NCBI GenBank assembly: GCA_022828595.1
Contig: JAKGHH010000002.1
Location: 62,778,383 to 62,842,382, forward strand
Direction of reading: 5' to 3'
Length of the DNA stretch: 64,000 bases
DNA from: Nelumbo lutea
Taxonomy: Eukaryota; Streptophyta; Magnoliopsida; Proteales; Nelumbonaceae
Shown here in pieces: positions 1 to 11,615 of the stretch. Positions within the stretch are counted from its first letter, which is position 1. Each line of letters starts with the position of its first letter. The position numbers and the translations under genes are program-made. The notes below the pieces were generated by a model that saw only the letters and a list, made by a program, of their open reading frames with translations, was not told the DNA's origin and searched no databases.

Positions 1-36
1 CCAAGTAGACTCAAAAACAAGAATGGAAATGCTCAC

Positions 37-567
37 GTGGTAGTCACTAGTGACATGCCGGCCCCTCCCACTGTAGCTACTCTAGAGTCTGTTGCAGCTA
101 CTGTAGTGAGGGCTGAAGTTAAGAGATATGGGCAGTTCCTAAATCTACGGGATACAATCGGTTCTAATTCAGTAACAGATGGACAACCAGGTACAGGTGG
201 TTCTGGTGGAGCACACTCTACTTTCTTTGCTCACACATGTAGTTCACATGCCATTGCAAATTATGTTTCTACTACAGGTAAGGAGGGGCCTCTTTGGATT
301 ATAGATTCTGGAGCCTCAGAGCACATGACCCATAGTTCCACTATCTTTTCCTCTTACCAGCTTTGTTCTGGCAGAGACAGAGTCTCCACAACTGATGGAT
401 CTCATGTTCCCATTGTTGGGAAGGGGTCTGTCAAGATTAATGATTCCATTTCCCTTCCCTCTGACCTTAATGTTCCCAGATGGAGTACTAACCTGTTATC
501 TGTTAGTAGTTTGACTAAGAACCTGAACTATTCAGTAATTTTATCTCCTGGTCATTGTATTTTGTAG
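37..567 (+). pseudogene. Copia gag end and aspartic protease fragment
   Basis: The 176-residue frame contains [15 protein letters not shown], the Copia protease active-site region, followed by a short gag-pre-integrase-like stretch (NLLSVSSLTKNLNYSV). A TAG stop at about 565 truncates it before the zinc-binding HHCC part of the integrase. It belongs to the Copia element at 1-3775. Confidence 0.85.
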
Positions 568-1149
568 GATTTGGATTCAAAGAGGACGATTGGGAGTGGT
601 CGTGAAGTGAATGGGATCTACCTCCTGGTGTGCTTCCTCCTCATCAAGGTCATCATGTCAGTAGGGACAGTGAGGCAGGGTCTCTGAGTCAGATTATGCT
701 TTTTGGCATAATCATTTAGGTCATCTGTTCTTTTCTTCTTTGAGTTTCTTGTTTCCAAAGCTTTTTGAGTCTATAAAGTCTAGAGTGTGAAGGTTGTCAA
801 CTTAGAAAACATTGTAGACATTCCTTTAAAGCTAGTAATAGAAGATGTTAGTTTCCCTTTGATGTTATTCATTCTGATGTGTGGGGCCTTATCATGTTCC
901 TTCTATGGGTGGTTATCGATATATTCTCTTATTTGTGGATGATTTTTCTCGATATTCTTGGATTTACTTAATGAGATCGCGAGACGAGGTACCATCTTTG
1001 GTAAGGAAATTTCATCAGATGGTGCTAAAATAGTTTGGGATACGAATAAAGGTGTTCAAATTAGACAATGCCAGGAAATATTTTGAAAAATATCTTGCTT
1101 CGTATCTGTTAGAATATGGTATTGTCCATCAGAGCAGTTGTTCCTACAG

Positions 1150-1565
1150 TCCATAGCAGAATGGTGTTGCAGAAAGGAAGAACAGGCACATTGTTGAGAT
1201 TGCAAGAAGCATGATGATCACATCTACAGTTCCAGTTCGTTTTTGGGGTGATGCAGTTCTCAAAGCAGTCTTTTTGATTAACAGGTTGCCCTCCCGTGTA
1301 CTTGGATTCAGCACCCCATTCAGTCTCCTTTTTTCTGAGGGGGAGATGTTCCATATTCCTTTCAGAGTGTTTGGGTGTGTTTGCTTTGCACATATTCTTG
1401 GTCCTCATCGTCCGAAGTTTGATCCGGAGGCAAAGAAGTGTCTTCCTTGGATGTGCAGAAAATCAGAAAGGGTACTGCTGCTATGATCTAGTCTCTGGGA
1501 GTCGGTATGTTACTATGGATGCCACCTTTTTTGAATCCACATCCTTCTCGAAGAATCCTTCTTAG
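1150..1565 (+). pseudogene. Copia integrase C-terminal fragment
   Basis: The translated pieces include ITSTVPVRFWGDAVLKAVFLINRLPSR and FRVFGCVCFAHILGPHR, which are typical of the end of Copia integrase. The reading frame shifts near 1445-1490. Upstream, 850-1150 gives fragments of the integrase core in several frames (HSDVWGP-like near 870). Confidence 0.8.
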
Positions 1566-1878
1566 GGGGAGTGTTTTGGGGAAGTGAGTGAGCAGTCTAT
1601 CCCTCTTTCGATTCCAGTTCCTGTGTCCACTCCTGTGTCTGATCCTCCTATGTCACCGACCTTACCACCTCCCTTGCGTCCTGCTTCTCAGCGTTACTCA
1701 CGATAGAGACTTCACAGGGAGGTTGATTCCAATGCAGCAGAACTCACATCACTTTCTGCCAGTTCCTTAGAGACTCCAGTTTTAGTTGACATGGATTCAA
1801 GTATTCCTCTTGATCCTTCTACTGTTTCAGTTTCCATTGATTCTACTGATCCCATTACATATAACCTGAACCTTCCTA

Positions 1879-2715
1879 TTGCTCATTGTATTTCACAATA
1901 CTTATCCTATGGGTGTCAGCGAGGCTCTCTCCAAACTTGAGTGGAAGACAGCTATGCAGGAAGAAATGGAAGCCTTAATTAAGAATAAAACATGGGAAAT
2001 TGTGGATCTATCTGAGGGCAAGGAGATTGTTGGATGCAAATGGGCTTACATAGTCAAATATAAGGCAGATGGAAGTATACAAAGGTATGAGGCCAGACTT
2101 GTTGCAAAAGGGTACACACAGACCTATGGCATTGATTACTTAGAAACCTTTGCATTAGTTGCAAAGATGACTTTTGTTCGAATACTTCTTTCTCTTGTTG
2201 TCGCATACTCTTGGCCCTTGTTTCAACTTGATGTGAAGAATGCTTTCCTAAATGGAGATCTGCAAGAGGAAGTGTATATGGATCTTCCTGTTGGTTTCTG
2301 TAGTGATGCTGAAAAGGGAAAGGTATGCAGACTTAAGAAGCCACTTTATGGTTTAAAGCAGTCACCCAGAGCATGGTTTGACAGGTTCAGGAAGGCTTTG
2401 GTTGCTTTTGGCTACTCTCAAACTCAATCTAACCATACCTTGTTTGTGAAGCGGAGGGGATCCGTGGTGTTAGTCGTAATTGTTTATGTGGATGATATTG
2501 TTGTCATAGGGAATGACCTGAGTGAGATTGACAGTTTGAAGAAGAATCTACACAGGGAATTTGAAATTAAGGATCTTGGAGAGCTTAAGTACTTGGGCAT
2601 TGAAGTTGCAAGATCAAAACATGGAATCTTCATTTCTCAGAGGAAGTATGTTCTAGATCTTCTACAAGAAACAGGGAAACTTGGAACAAAGGCAGTCAAT
2701 ATTCCTATTGATTAG
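1879..2715 (+). pseudogene. Copia reverse transcriptase fragment
   Basis: This is the longest intact piece of the element (about 278 residues). It shows the Copia RT landmarks: [58 protein letters not shown], the catalytic YVDDI and [18 protein letters not shown] at 2713 interrupts what should continue as a proline- and asparagine-rich linker. The catalytic Asp residues are still present, but the protein is truncated. Confidence 0.92.
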
Positions 2716-2778
2716 AATCACAGAATTAATGCATCAGAAGGTGAGCTGGTAAAGGACATTGGGAGATATTAGAGACTT

Positions 2779-3450
2779 GTGGGGCGGTTGCTGTATTTGT
2801 GTATGACAAGACCAAACATCTCCTGTGTAGTGAGCGTGGTGAGTCAATACATGCATGCCCCACGAGTCCAGCAGTGGGAGGCTATTGACAGGATTCTTGT
2901 TTATCTGAAGGTATACCCAGGCAGAGACATACTATTTGCTGATCATGGACAGTTAAAGCTAGAGGCTTATACAAATGCTGATTGAGCATGATGCCTTGAT
3001 GGCAGGAGATCTACTTCAGGAGTTTGCACCCTTGTTGGGGGTAACCTAGTCTCGTGGAAAAGTAAGAAACAAATAGTGGTGGCAAGATCAAGTGCAAAAG
3101 CAGAATACAGGGCCATGGCACATGGAGTTTCAGAGCTTCTCTGGATCCGTTCCTTGTTAGGAGAGATTGATGTAAAGTCAGAAGAACCTATGATGTTGTA
3201 CTGTGATAATCAGGCAGCAATTAACATTGCCCATAACCCAGCTCAACATGATTGGACAAAGCACATTGAAGTGGATAGACACTTCATTAGAGAAATGGCG
3301 ACTTTTGGGGAAGTTTGTCTCCCATACATTTCTTCTGATCTGCAGCTTGCTGATGTTCTCACAAAAGGTGTTGCAAGAAACAAGCTGGAGCATGATCTAT
3401 GCAAGTTAGAAATGTGTGACATTTACTCCCAACTTGAGGGGGAGTGTTGA
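2779..3450 (+). pseudogene. Copia RNase H region with nonsense codons
   Basis: It starts with GRLLYLCMTRPNISCVVSVVSQYM and continues through KLEAYTNAD. There a TGA at about 2983 replaces the usual Trp. It resumes with [42 protein letters not shown] and ELQLADVLTKG-like residues. The frame ends at the TGA at 3448-3450, which overlaps the start of the LTR. Confidence 0.9.
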
Positions 3451-3775
3451 GTTGGGCCGATTTCTAGTTATTGGGCCCAGTTATTTATTTCTTATTTTTA
3501 AGTTGTTAAGTTAGGATGTTGTTGGGGTTTAGGCCCTTTAGTTTATGTTTTTAAGTTGTAACTGTTCAGGTACTCAAGTAGCCGCCCTACTAAGGCATTC
3601 TTGTAATTTCTTATTCTTTTAAGTTGAGTATATAATACAACGAGAGGTTGGCAGCCAGAACTAATTCAATTTTGGTTGACATCCTACTCCTTTTCTTCTC
3701 TACCGCTGAAACTCTTCACCTTCTTCTTCTTCTTCTTCTTTCTCTTCACAAGGAATTTATCTAAAACTACAATCA
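3445..3775 (+). repeat. 3' LTR of the first Copia element
   Basis: The LTR begins TGTTGAGTTGGGCC directly after the polypurine tract. It contains a TATA-like GAGTATATAATAC near 3626 and a CTT-rich R/U5 region. The end is uncertain: CA dinucleotides at about 3750 and 3775 are both possible, because the partner LTR is outside the window. Confidence 0.65.
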
Positions 3776-4470
3776 GTGATTTCTACTATATGCATGTCCA
3801 AAAGGGTAAATTTCATAAATAGAATATAAGATAATTTTGGTTAAAAATACTTATTTTATGAACTATAAACAATTTACTATTTTTCTATCATTTTTATTAA
3901 GGTTATATTATCAAAAATAAAATTGTTATTATCATAGGTAATTATAGATATCAAGTACAATTGCATCAGACAGACCCAATTGTTCCGATTAATAAATGGG
4001 ATGGTTCTGGATCTATTATATGTAACCAATTATTAATTGGTTCAGGACTGGTACACCCTGTCCTGATCCAGACTCAACCATTTGACAACTTTAGTTTTAT
4101 TATCTTAATAAAAATAAAATTCATATATATGATACAACACCTTCCATAAAGGGATAGGCTAACAAGTAGTAATAACACATAGAGCACACTAGCACAGTGC
4201 AAATATCCCTAGCAAGAGAAGGGTTCCAAGGGATAATCTTGTGTAGGGTAATCCAGGAATGGGATGAGAATGCAAGGAGTATCTTAAGCGAGAAAATAGG
4301 GGTGATCAGCAATATACAGGGGGGGTTGGATGTATATTACCTGTTTATGGCTGCTTGTTGTACAGGGATTTCTCTTTTTGGTGATAAATTAATAAAATAA
4401 ATACTTTCTTTACCCCTTCCCCCCCCAAAAAAAAATGCTGTTTTCTTTGTACCTATGGTTGTGGATGGTT
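3776..4470. other. No gene seen: AT-rich DNA between two retroelement remnants
   Basis: No coding exon or RNA gene is recognised here. There are short self-complementary words around ACCAATTATTAATTGGT (4024-4040) and a short A-run at 4428. The AT-rich stretch 3780-3960 is low in complexity. Confidence 0.5.
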
Positions 4471-4599
4471 GGATCTTCTTACTCATCTCAATAAGATCTT
4501 TCTACTGTTAACCATAAAAAAAGGGAAGCTATCTCGTTTGGGATGCTCCCCAATTCAAAGATTCCCTCAAGCAAACCCTAAAAATTCTATTATAACTGT

Positions 4600-5620
4600 T
4601 TATGCTTACATAGGATTGGACATTCTGATTGCCCTAATAGACCAAAGGATTCTTTGGTCCATTCGGGAAGAAAGGAATGCTAGTATTTTTAAAAGGAAAA
4701 AGCTATCTATGGAAGCTATTATTGAAAACTTTTCCATTAGAGTTGTGTATTGTTTTTAACTTTTGGACATTTTTCTTCTCTACTTGAAGGATGATATCCT
4801 TAGGGGATGGTTAATTGTTGCTTGTTTATCTTCAACCAGGGCCTAAACACAAAAGGAGAAGTGTTGTAAGACTCAGACTGGACTGGATGGTTGGTTGAAC
4901 TAGTGATCTGGTGATCCAGTAACCTTTCTAGGTCCTAGTCAAATCACAGTTTTCACAATTACAATGGGCTAACCACCTGGTTAATCATTAAAACCATGAC
5001 CCAGTGAGCATTCTGGTTTCGTGTCCATTACTCCAGTCCAAGTCTTACAACATTGAAACGGAGTGGAACCCACCAGCTTTGAATCAGGCTATGATCAATT
5101 GGGTGCAGTTTGGGGAATTCAGGTTCGTCAGGTATTGTGATATGATTATATTCAGGTTGCAATGGTGTTGGGGACTCCACTACAGCATAATTGACAGCTG
5201 TACTCCACGGCATAAAGTTGGGTAAAACCATAAAATTCTGAACATGAGTAACATGGTGGTGGAAGGAGATTCCAAGACTAGTGAGCTGGCTAAAGAATGA
5301 CACCCGAGGGACTTGGCAATACGGGCATATGCTGAGAGAAATCAAGCACAGAGCAAGGGAGTTGGTTGTTTCAGTTATTTGGGTACCTAGATCAGCAAAC
5401 TGTATGGCTGATTCATTTTCAAAGCATGGGGCTTATAGGGAAAGAATGTATTGGGTGTAAAAAATGAAAATTATGAGTAATAGTTGTATAGCAAAGTAAT
5501 AGTAGGGGTTAGGTGGTGAAGGCCAGCCCAAAATGGGGAACCAAGGTTCTTTTTTTTTTCCTCTACATACTATTCTTTTATCACATTCAATGAAGTTCGT
5601 TGTTAGCAATAAAAACACTC
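4600..5620 (+). mobile_element. LINE (L1-type) 3' remnant split by a MITE
   Basis: At 4607-4759 the frame reads ILWSIREERNASIFKRKK, the segment that ends the reverse-transcriptase ORF of plant L1 elements. At about 5250-5460 another frame gives VVEGDSK, then GTWQYGHMLREIKHRARELVVS and VIWVPRSANCMADSFSKHG, the RNase H-like domain seen at the C-terminus of plant LINEs. At least one frameshift lies between them. The MITE at 4864-5050 sits between the two parts. The 3' tail is not clear. Confidence 0.7.
4864..5050. mobile_element. MITE with about 25-bp terminal inverted repeats
   Basis: The left end TTGTAAGACTCAGACTGGAC is complementary to the right end GTCCAAGTCTTACAA with one or two mismatches. 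The 187-bp body has no coding potential. No clear target duplication was found, so the superfamily is left open. Confidence 0.65.
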
Positions 5621-6458
5621 TTCTGACTAAAAATAACTCTCTGAAAGTACCTATAGTTTACAATGACCCAAAACCAACAAGCAAGGTGCCAATTGGCTGG
5701 TCGGTATGGTCTCCTGCTGGTTGTAGCTGAGACTTGGAATCTAATCGCGCCTGCAGCAGGGTTGGTGGGGTCTATGGGTTTGGGGGATGTGCTACCTCCT
5801 GTTGTGTAGCCCCATGGAGCAAAATAAATAAATAAAAAAGAACATCTAAAGGAGATTATCATGGTCAAATCCACACAATTAAATAAAATGTCAAAAAATA
5901 AAAAAGCAAAAGAAATACAAGGAGCTATTATTTGATTTTGATCCCTCAACAAGGGTTAAGGGACCCCATCGTTATCATTACATTTCTAGAGTGGATTTTA
6001 TGCAAAAGACTAATTCTCTGTAGCAGGTATATCAAAGTAGTTGCTTGTTGCAGTTTTATGATCCCTACATGGACCTACCAGTTCATGTAGTCACATTCTT
6101 CATGAGCCATAGCCCTCAACTTGGTCCGGTCTGTGATCCTAATGATTGGTTTCTTTTTTCAGGACTTGTTGTTTCATGCTTTCTTACTGATAATCTAGTA
6201 TCTGATTTTTCATTTGAAATTGAATCTTGACCTACCAATTGGTGGATCTTGTCTTGGGTTGCTTTCTCACCTTAGTTTCCGATCCTAACTGTCTAATAAA
6301 TAACTGGCCTATTTCTGGATATGGTTGGAGGTACTTATTTTCTGGATGTGGCTTGTCTGTGTCACCCCATCAATGATATTACCCCTTTGATCCCCAGAGG
6401 AGAAAAGGAGGAAGGGGCAAACGAAGGAGAAGAGATAAAAGAGCCATAGCCATACAAA
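5620..6458. other. No gene seen
   Basis: Short open frames here have no recognisable domain and no matching splice pattern. I looked for upstream exons of the HDA9-type deacetylase in this stretch and found none. Confidence 0.45.
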
Positions 6459-6572
6459 GGCTGCATTTGGCAGGACTTACCTCCTTTTTGCAGTTAAAAA
6501 CTCTGTGTTCATAGGGGCATTTTAACTGCAAAAAGGATGTAAGTCCTTAAAAAAGGAATGCCAAATGCAGCA
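6459..6572. mobile_element. Small hairpin MITE
   Basis: The arms GCTGCATTTGGC and GCCAAATGCAGC are perfect inverted repeats. Inside them, GGACTTAC...TTTTTGCAGTTAAAA pairs with TTTTAACTGCAAAAA...GTAAGTCC. Almost the whole 114 bp can fold into one hairpin. No target duplication is clear. Confidence 0.7.
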
Positions 6573-6659
6573 TAAATAGTTTGCAGCAAAAGTATGAAAA
6601 AAGAATATGCAATGTTTTTGCCAATGGTGGCTGACAAATTATGTCCATGGTTGTTGCAG

Positions 6660-7139
6660 GTTCCACCTGATTTCTACATCCCTGATTTTGATGAAGATGA
6701 GCAGAATCCTGATGAACGGGTGGATCGTAAGTGATATGTCACTATTACTTGCTATTTTAGTGCATAGAATTCTCTCTGCCAATATGCATTGGACAGAAAC
6801 TCCTATTCATAGAGCATGGATCTCCTGAAAGCAAAAATTCTGTAACACGCTGAGAGCATGTCATCCAATCGCATATTGAGAATATCTCCTGTACTTGTAT
6901 GTTGAATTAATGGGGAGATATTACCTATCTACAGTTGGATTCTGTGCTCTCAGGGTGTGTACATGAGTTTTGCTTTCAGGAGATCCTGCCTACCATTCAT
7001 ATGGAAATTTATTGCCTATTTCCCTTGTTGTTGACCTCTGAATACTTGTATTTCAGAGCATACTCAAGACAAGCAGATCCAACGAGATGATGAATATTAT
7101 GAGGGTGACAATGATAATGATCACATGGATGATACATAA
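6660..7139 (+). CDS. HDA9: Histone deacetylase HDA9-like, last two coding exons (partial)
   Basis: Two exons, 6660-6726 and 7057-7139, with acceptors TTGTTGCAG and TATTTCAG and donor GTAAGT, join in phase to encode [20 protein letters not shown], then [20 protein letters not shown], then NDNDHMDDT and a TAA. This acidic tail is the distinctive C-terminus of the plant class I (RPD3-type) deacetylase HDA9, a zinc-dependent nuclear enzyme that removes acetyl groups from histones. Only the tail is present; the catalytic domain must lie beyond the left edge, across an intron of more than 6.6 kb that would contain the Copia element. The alternative is a duplicated 3' fragment. Both splice junctions and the stop are intact, which favours a real gene end. 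Confidence 0.82.
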
Positions 7140-7447
7140 TATTTCCAGTTGCATAATTTTAGTTACATCTTCAATTTTTTTAGGGGATAGATTTTTGATT
7201 TACTGGGAGAAGTTGTTATTTGAGACCAAAATCTGGTCAGAGATCTTTTTTTCCTCTATTGTAAATACTGTGCTCCATTCACGTCATTTTCATGTAAAAC
7301 ACAATATATCATATGGATGTTCCGTATAGTAGGGATTCGAACTGAACCTTCATGTGTTCCATGTGTCTGTGCATATGTAAAACTGTTTTATCTCGTACCA
7401 CTTTCATTAAGGTGATCATTTAGGCCGTAAATGAACTTGGTTAAAAA

Positions 7448-7628
7448 CACTATGCATATGATTCATGTTTTGTTGTTTGAATAGTGACTGGATTGCAGAG
7501 TTAAGTCTACAGACTGAATGATTGGTTAGATAATGCATTAAATTACATAATCAACCAATCATCCAGTCTATGGACTTAACTCTGCAATCCAGTCACTATT
7601 AAAAAAACAAAAAACAAAATACATAGTG
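7448..7628. mobile_element. Hairpin MITE with CACTATG ends
   Basis: The element begins CACTATG and ends CATAGTG. The inner arms TAGTGACTGGATTGCAGAG and CTCTGCAATCCAGTCACTA are a perfect match and continue with few mismatches for nearly 50 bp. It lies about 310 bp downstream of the deacetylase stop codon. No target duplication is evident. Confidence 0.75.
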
Positions 7629-8300
7629 CCCTTGGGAGGGCTTTTACACAACTTCTGGGGTTGCAAGGTAGGCCCCAGACGGAAAGCCATGAAGCTGTGT
7701 TTGATGAAAAACCTGAAAAGCCAAAGAAGGATTATATGAGCTGCAAATTCAACTTTCTAGTGAAGCTATTTTCAGTGGATTCTCAGAAGTGGTTCTGTGA
7801 AGCAGCTCAATCAGCGCTGAAGCCCTCCCAAACGGGAGACCTGCTTCTAGCTTAATGTATGTGAGAAGGATCAGGACTGGAGATTCGGTCAAGGCAAGTC
7901 CATGCCTACACCATGCCAACATCCTCTTGCAACCTTTCATCAGCAATATCTTCCCACTGTAAAAGCTGTTTGAACGGGTGTTGCCCTCACTGAAGCTGAA
8001 CTCGGGGCTGATCCTTTTAGTAGAACCTGCCTAAAGAGATGTTCTACAACAAACTTTCGTATGATATAATGATTGCAATTGAGTAATTAGGTGTGTTATT
8101 TTGGATAATGGAAAAGCTGCCTAGAGCTTCAGAGATTTTCAAATCAGATGGCCAAGAATTACCTATGGTACTGGTCCTTGGTAAATACTGAGATCCATTA
8201 AGTTGAGCTAGGTCCCTATTTCGGCTCAGCTTTTTGAACCATGGTTTAAAGTATCTATGAGTTGCGGCCAACTGATACTACATTAATTTCTATATGTTTA
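7629..8300. other. No gene seen; decayed MITE copy at about 7880-8015
   Basis: The segment ending CTGAAGCTGAACTCGG (near 8005) shares its end and some interior words with the fold-back element at 50631-50804, so it is probably a decayed relative. The open frame at 7661-7855 has no recognisable domain. Confidence 0.45.
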
Positions 8301-8644
8301 TTTTAAGGATTAATTATTTAAATATACCTTATGGTTTGACCAAACTACTTAAATATACCCTATCGTTTGCAAAACTACTTAAATATGCCTTGTTAAAGCA
8401 TTTATGCTGTGTTTGATTTGAGAGAAAAGGTAGGGAAAAGAAAGGAAACCTATACCAGGGTTGTATATGTGACTTAAAAAAATCTAGAACCAATTTTTCT
8501 ATATCCGATGTGAATCCTCCTTGGAAGGCGTGTATACCTTATAGAGCCCAATTCTGATTCTGGTTTGAACCAAATAAACATAGCATAGGTGATTTCGATT
8601 CCAATTCCAACCACAAACCTAACAGGCCTTTTATTAGGTGAGGC

Positions 8645-8766
8645 GATTTCCTATTCACTTTTTTTACTCACTCTCTACCCGCCGTGAATTGGAGCCACAC
8701 ATTGAGAGATGTGTGACTGCAATTCACGGCGGGTAGAGAGTGGATAGGAAAAGTGAGTAGGAAATC
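8645..8766. mobile_element. Hairpin MITE
   Basis: The left arm GATTTCCTATTCAC...CTCTCTACCCGCCGTGAATT pairs with the right arm AATTCACGGCGGGTAGAGAG...GTGAGTAGGAAATC. The loop is about 35 bp. No coding capacity and no clear target duplication. Confidence 0.75.
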
Positions 8767-9064
8767 TGGGCTCTTATATTAGAAAAGTCATTGCTTCTTG
8801 ATTTCTTGTTTATTAAAAACAAACACTTAGTTTTCCATGAAATCATAGGTTGGGGTTAAAATTGTTTTGCCGTTTCATTTATGATAATCCAGTGCAAATT
8901 GATTTTTCAACTTGTGAAATAATGACTGGTTCCTCATAGTTCACGAGTCAGCATAACTGCATAAGTGACAAACCAAGAATTTCTAATGGTCTACACCACA
9001 AGTTCCTTAATCTTTACCACTTGACCACTTTTCCTATTATTTATTGAAGTTTGTAGGGTATTTA

Positions 9065-9416
9065 GGAGGTGTTTGCCAAGTCTTTTTGTGTGGTGTTTTA
9101 GGCTTTTCAAAGCTTGGAAGACTAAACTTTGGTCTTTCTCTATTTGGCAATGAAAGATAGGAAGTTAGAAAGACCTATACTCTAAAAAGTTTATGAGAGC
9201 CCAAACTGTTCAAAATTCTAAAAGCTTCAAATTAAATGAAGATTCCTGTCTTTCTATCCCTAAAATCTTTCATTTAACAGCTATGTAGATCATGGTAGAC
9301 TAAGACATTAACCAAACGGTCCAAATTTTTAAAAACAAGTCTCTAAAAGTTCATTAAATCTTATAGCCATCTATGATGTCAGAAGATCTTCCTAAAAAGA
9401 CTTATCAAACAACACC
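9065..9416. mobile_element. Tourist-like (PIF/Harbinger) MITE, TSD TTA
   Basis: Flanked by TTA at 9062-9064 and 9417-9419. The ends GGAGGTGTTTGCCAAGTC and GACTTATCAAACAACACC are imperfect inverted repeats. The 352-bp length and the AAGTCTTT subterminal word closely match the element at 45610-45960, so both belong to one family. Confidence 0.78.
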
Positions 9417-9598
9417 TTAATCAAGAAGGCAAAGGGTGAGTGACAAAGATGAAGTACATGAATAAAGGCTGCATTCGAGCTCTTTAGTGCTTGAAGGATT
9501 AGAGTTCCCAAATGATGATACTGGACTTAAAGCTTTTTTGCATGAGGCCTTAATTAGAACTTGACACCTTCTAGTTCCTAGTTAGATGTGTTTTCCAG

Positions 9599-9921
9599 TA
9601 GGGCTGTAAATGGGCCAGATTCAGCTAATCCAAATTTGAAACCTGAAATATTGCGTTCGGATTTCGTCCAATTCCGTTCAATTATCATTAAAAAGAAAGA
9701 AAAAAGTAATTATTTTTAAATTCACATATAAAAAGTTATATAAATATTGAATATTACACAGAAATATTATATTAAATATAATTAGACTCAGATTGGATCT
9801 GGTGGGGCCATATCTGAAAATGTTTTGATTATCAAATGAATGCGGGACTTAATATCCAAATATAAGTAGTTGGTCCAGATGTCAGATTGGATATTGGATT
9901 TTCAGTCCATCGACAACCCTG
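9599..9921. mobile_element. hAT-like remnant
   Basis: The left end TAGGGCTGTAAATGG resembles the reverse complement of the right end CCATCGACAACCCTG. Such AGGG-TG-AAATGG ends are common among plant non-autonomous hAT elements. I could not find the 8-bp target duplication, and the following 100 bp contain duplicated words, so the right boundary may be rearranged. Confidence 0.4.
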
Positions 9922-10560
9922 GTAAGTGCATTTACCAGCACCATTCCCATATTGGATTTCTAGATGTCAGTAGTTGGTTCAGATAGTGCAAATCGGCACC
10001 ATTCCCAGGAAAGGCTTATCCGGGTAAGTGCATTTACCCATGTTCTTTTTTTTTTCATGCAAATTAGGCAATTATCCATAAAAATCCATTATTAAAAGGG
10101 GCATTTTTTCTCATTCAAGTATTGGTAATATTGGCAATTTTCCCTTAGTTGGGAAAGTTAATTTACCCACATAGGAGATAGGTATTACTTACCCGGGTAA
10201 GTGATACCCAGTAAAATAAACTTTCACTGGTCCCCACATAAATCTGAAAAATGAACATGGGTTTCTTGGTCAATGAGAATCAAAATCCCATTGACCAACT
10301 TTCCCCCCTCTCAGAATCCAAAAAAAGAATGCCCCCTTATTTCTAGTGTTGTAGAACCTAAGCAAAACAAAACAAGATGGCTTGTGTGGTGAAAATGAGC
10401 TAGGAGATAAAATGAGTATAAGTTTCCCTTCCGCATGTATCAAAATGTAAGGGATGAGAAGAGAAGAGTGGTATCAAGTTCTCCTCTGATCCAAGGGAAT
10501 TGTTTCTTCCACCCTCAAGGAATGGTGCTGGTTTGCACCATCATAAAGGTTGAAGATGAA
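9922..10560. other. No gene seen; repeat-derived words
   Basis: It contains GTAAGTGCATTTACC-type words at about 9923 and 10025 that recur inside the Tourist-like elements at 15344-15627 and 26225-26570. This suggests an older, scrambled copy of that family. Confidence 0.4.
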
Positions 10561-10566
10561 CTATTA

Positions 10567-10775
10567 GAGTTTTGGTAATGAAATCTTGATATACTTTATT
10601 ATAAATAAGCCATGATAGGCCATTATAACCAAATTAGTGTCTAAAAGTTGAGAATAATGATAATCAATTATTGGCTATGTAGGAAATGAATTGGTTACAA
10701 TGATGTGACATGCTCAAATAGGTTATAACGATTCATTGGTTGCAGGGAGTGGGCTGAGTCTATGGCAGGGATTCA
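10567..10775 (-). repeat. Left member of a diverged direct repeat pair, possible Gypsy LTR
   Basis: From GGTAATGAAATCTTGATAT to the region around GGGAGTGGGCTGAGTC it is clearly similar, in the same order, to 13082-13330, apart from an extra 30-40 bp in the right copy. The pair brackets a minus-strand Gypsy integrase fragment, so decayed LTRs are the simplest reading. Confidence 0.5.
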
Positions 10776-10857
10776 TATAATTCTTCCCCACTAGGCTAGG
10801 CCTTATTCAAGAAATTGCTTTTCTGAAGACCGCCCATCTCTTCCATGTAGCGTCCAT

Positions 10858-11615
10858 CAGGGGTGAGCATGGGTTGGGTTGGTTCGGTTTAATGGCAGAA
10901 CCTGGAACCTACCCTGTAGGGGTTAGTCCCAAGTTTTTGGAGCTAGAACCTACCCTGTGAAGGTTGGTTCTGGCCTTGGAGGTTTTAGGGTTGGTTCTTG
11001 GGTCTACCTGTAGAACATGTTTTTTCTTTACTCTCTCGTTCAAAAAAAAAAGAAAAAAGAAAAAAGAAAGAAAGAAAGAAACATACTCTTTAAAAACATG
11101 ATTTTCAATAAAGGTGTAGATTATATATAGTTAAATTTTATATTATCTTTATTGATTAAATTGAGTACCTTAATATGTAGATTATCATTATATGGTTCAA
11201 AACCTATAATTAAAATTTAAATTTTGTATATATTAATTTTTACATTACTTATTGTACACATTTAAATATTAAAATGAAAACAAATGATCAAATAACTTAA
11301 GTAACTCAATGGTCAAATGAGATCATGGCTTGTGTAACCATTAGCATTTGGGTTCAAATCTTCACATCTCCAAGAGTACTTTGGGGTTTATTTCAAGGCA
11401 AGTCCAGTTCCAAGGTAGGCTTTATCAAGGTCGGTTATACCAATGACAATCAATGTTCATTTAGGTAGGGTAAGCCCTTAGATCCTGGAACCGGCCTGGG
11501 TAGGGGTTGGTTCCAAGAATTTGGGACCAGACCCTACCTTGTAATAGATTGGAAGGTTGGTTCAAGGACGATTCCATTCAGTTCTAGGTAGAACCTTCCC
11601 ATTTACTCACCCCTA
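10858..11615. mobile_element. Non-autonomous hAT element with near-perfect 8-bp TSD
   Basis: It starts CAGGGGTGAGCATGGG and ends CCCATTTACTCACCCCTA, which are inverted repeats with two or three mismatches. The flanking octamers are GCGTCCAT (10850-10857) and GCGTCCAC (11616-11623), with one mismatch. The 758-bp interior carries no transposase. It holds an A/G-rich microsatellite (11041-11080) and several diverged copies of GGTTGGTTC-type words next to both ends. Confidence 0.85.

Larger units (their letters stand above)
1..3775 (+). mobile_element. Ty1/Copia LTR retrotransposon, decayed, 5' end outside the window
   Basis: The domains appear in Copia order on the plus strand: the end of gag with protease (DSGASEHM near 310), integrase pieces (about 850-1560), reverse transcriptase (1879-2715, YVDDI near 2490) and RNase H (2779-3450). 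A purine tract ending GAGGGGGAG follows at 3436-3444, and then an LTR starting TGTTGA. Frameshifts and nonsense codons break the polyprotein in many places, for example at about 565, 2713, 2769 and 2983. The element cannot be autonomous. It may sit in an intron of the HDA9-type gene whose last exons lie at 6660-7139, because no earlier exon of that gene is seen between them. Confidence 0.9.

Noticed and set aside
7661..7855. 64-residue open frame downstream of the deacetylase
   Set aside because: No family resemblance, and it overlaps a repeat-derived area.
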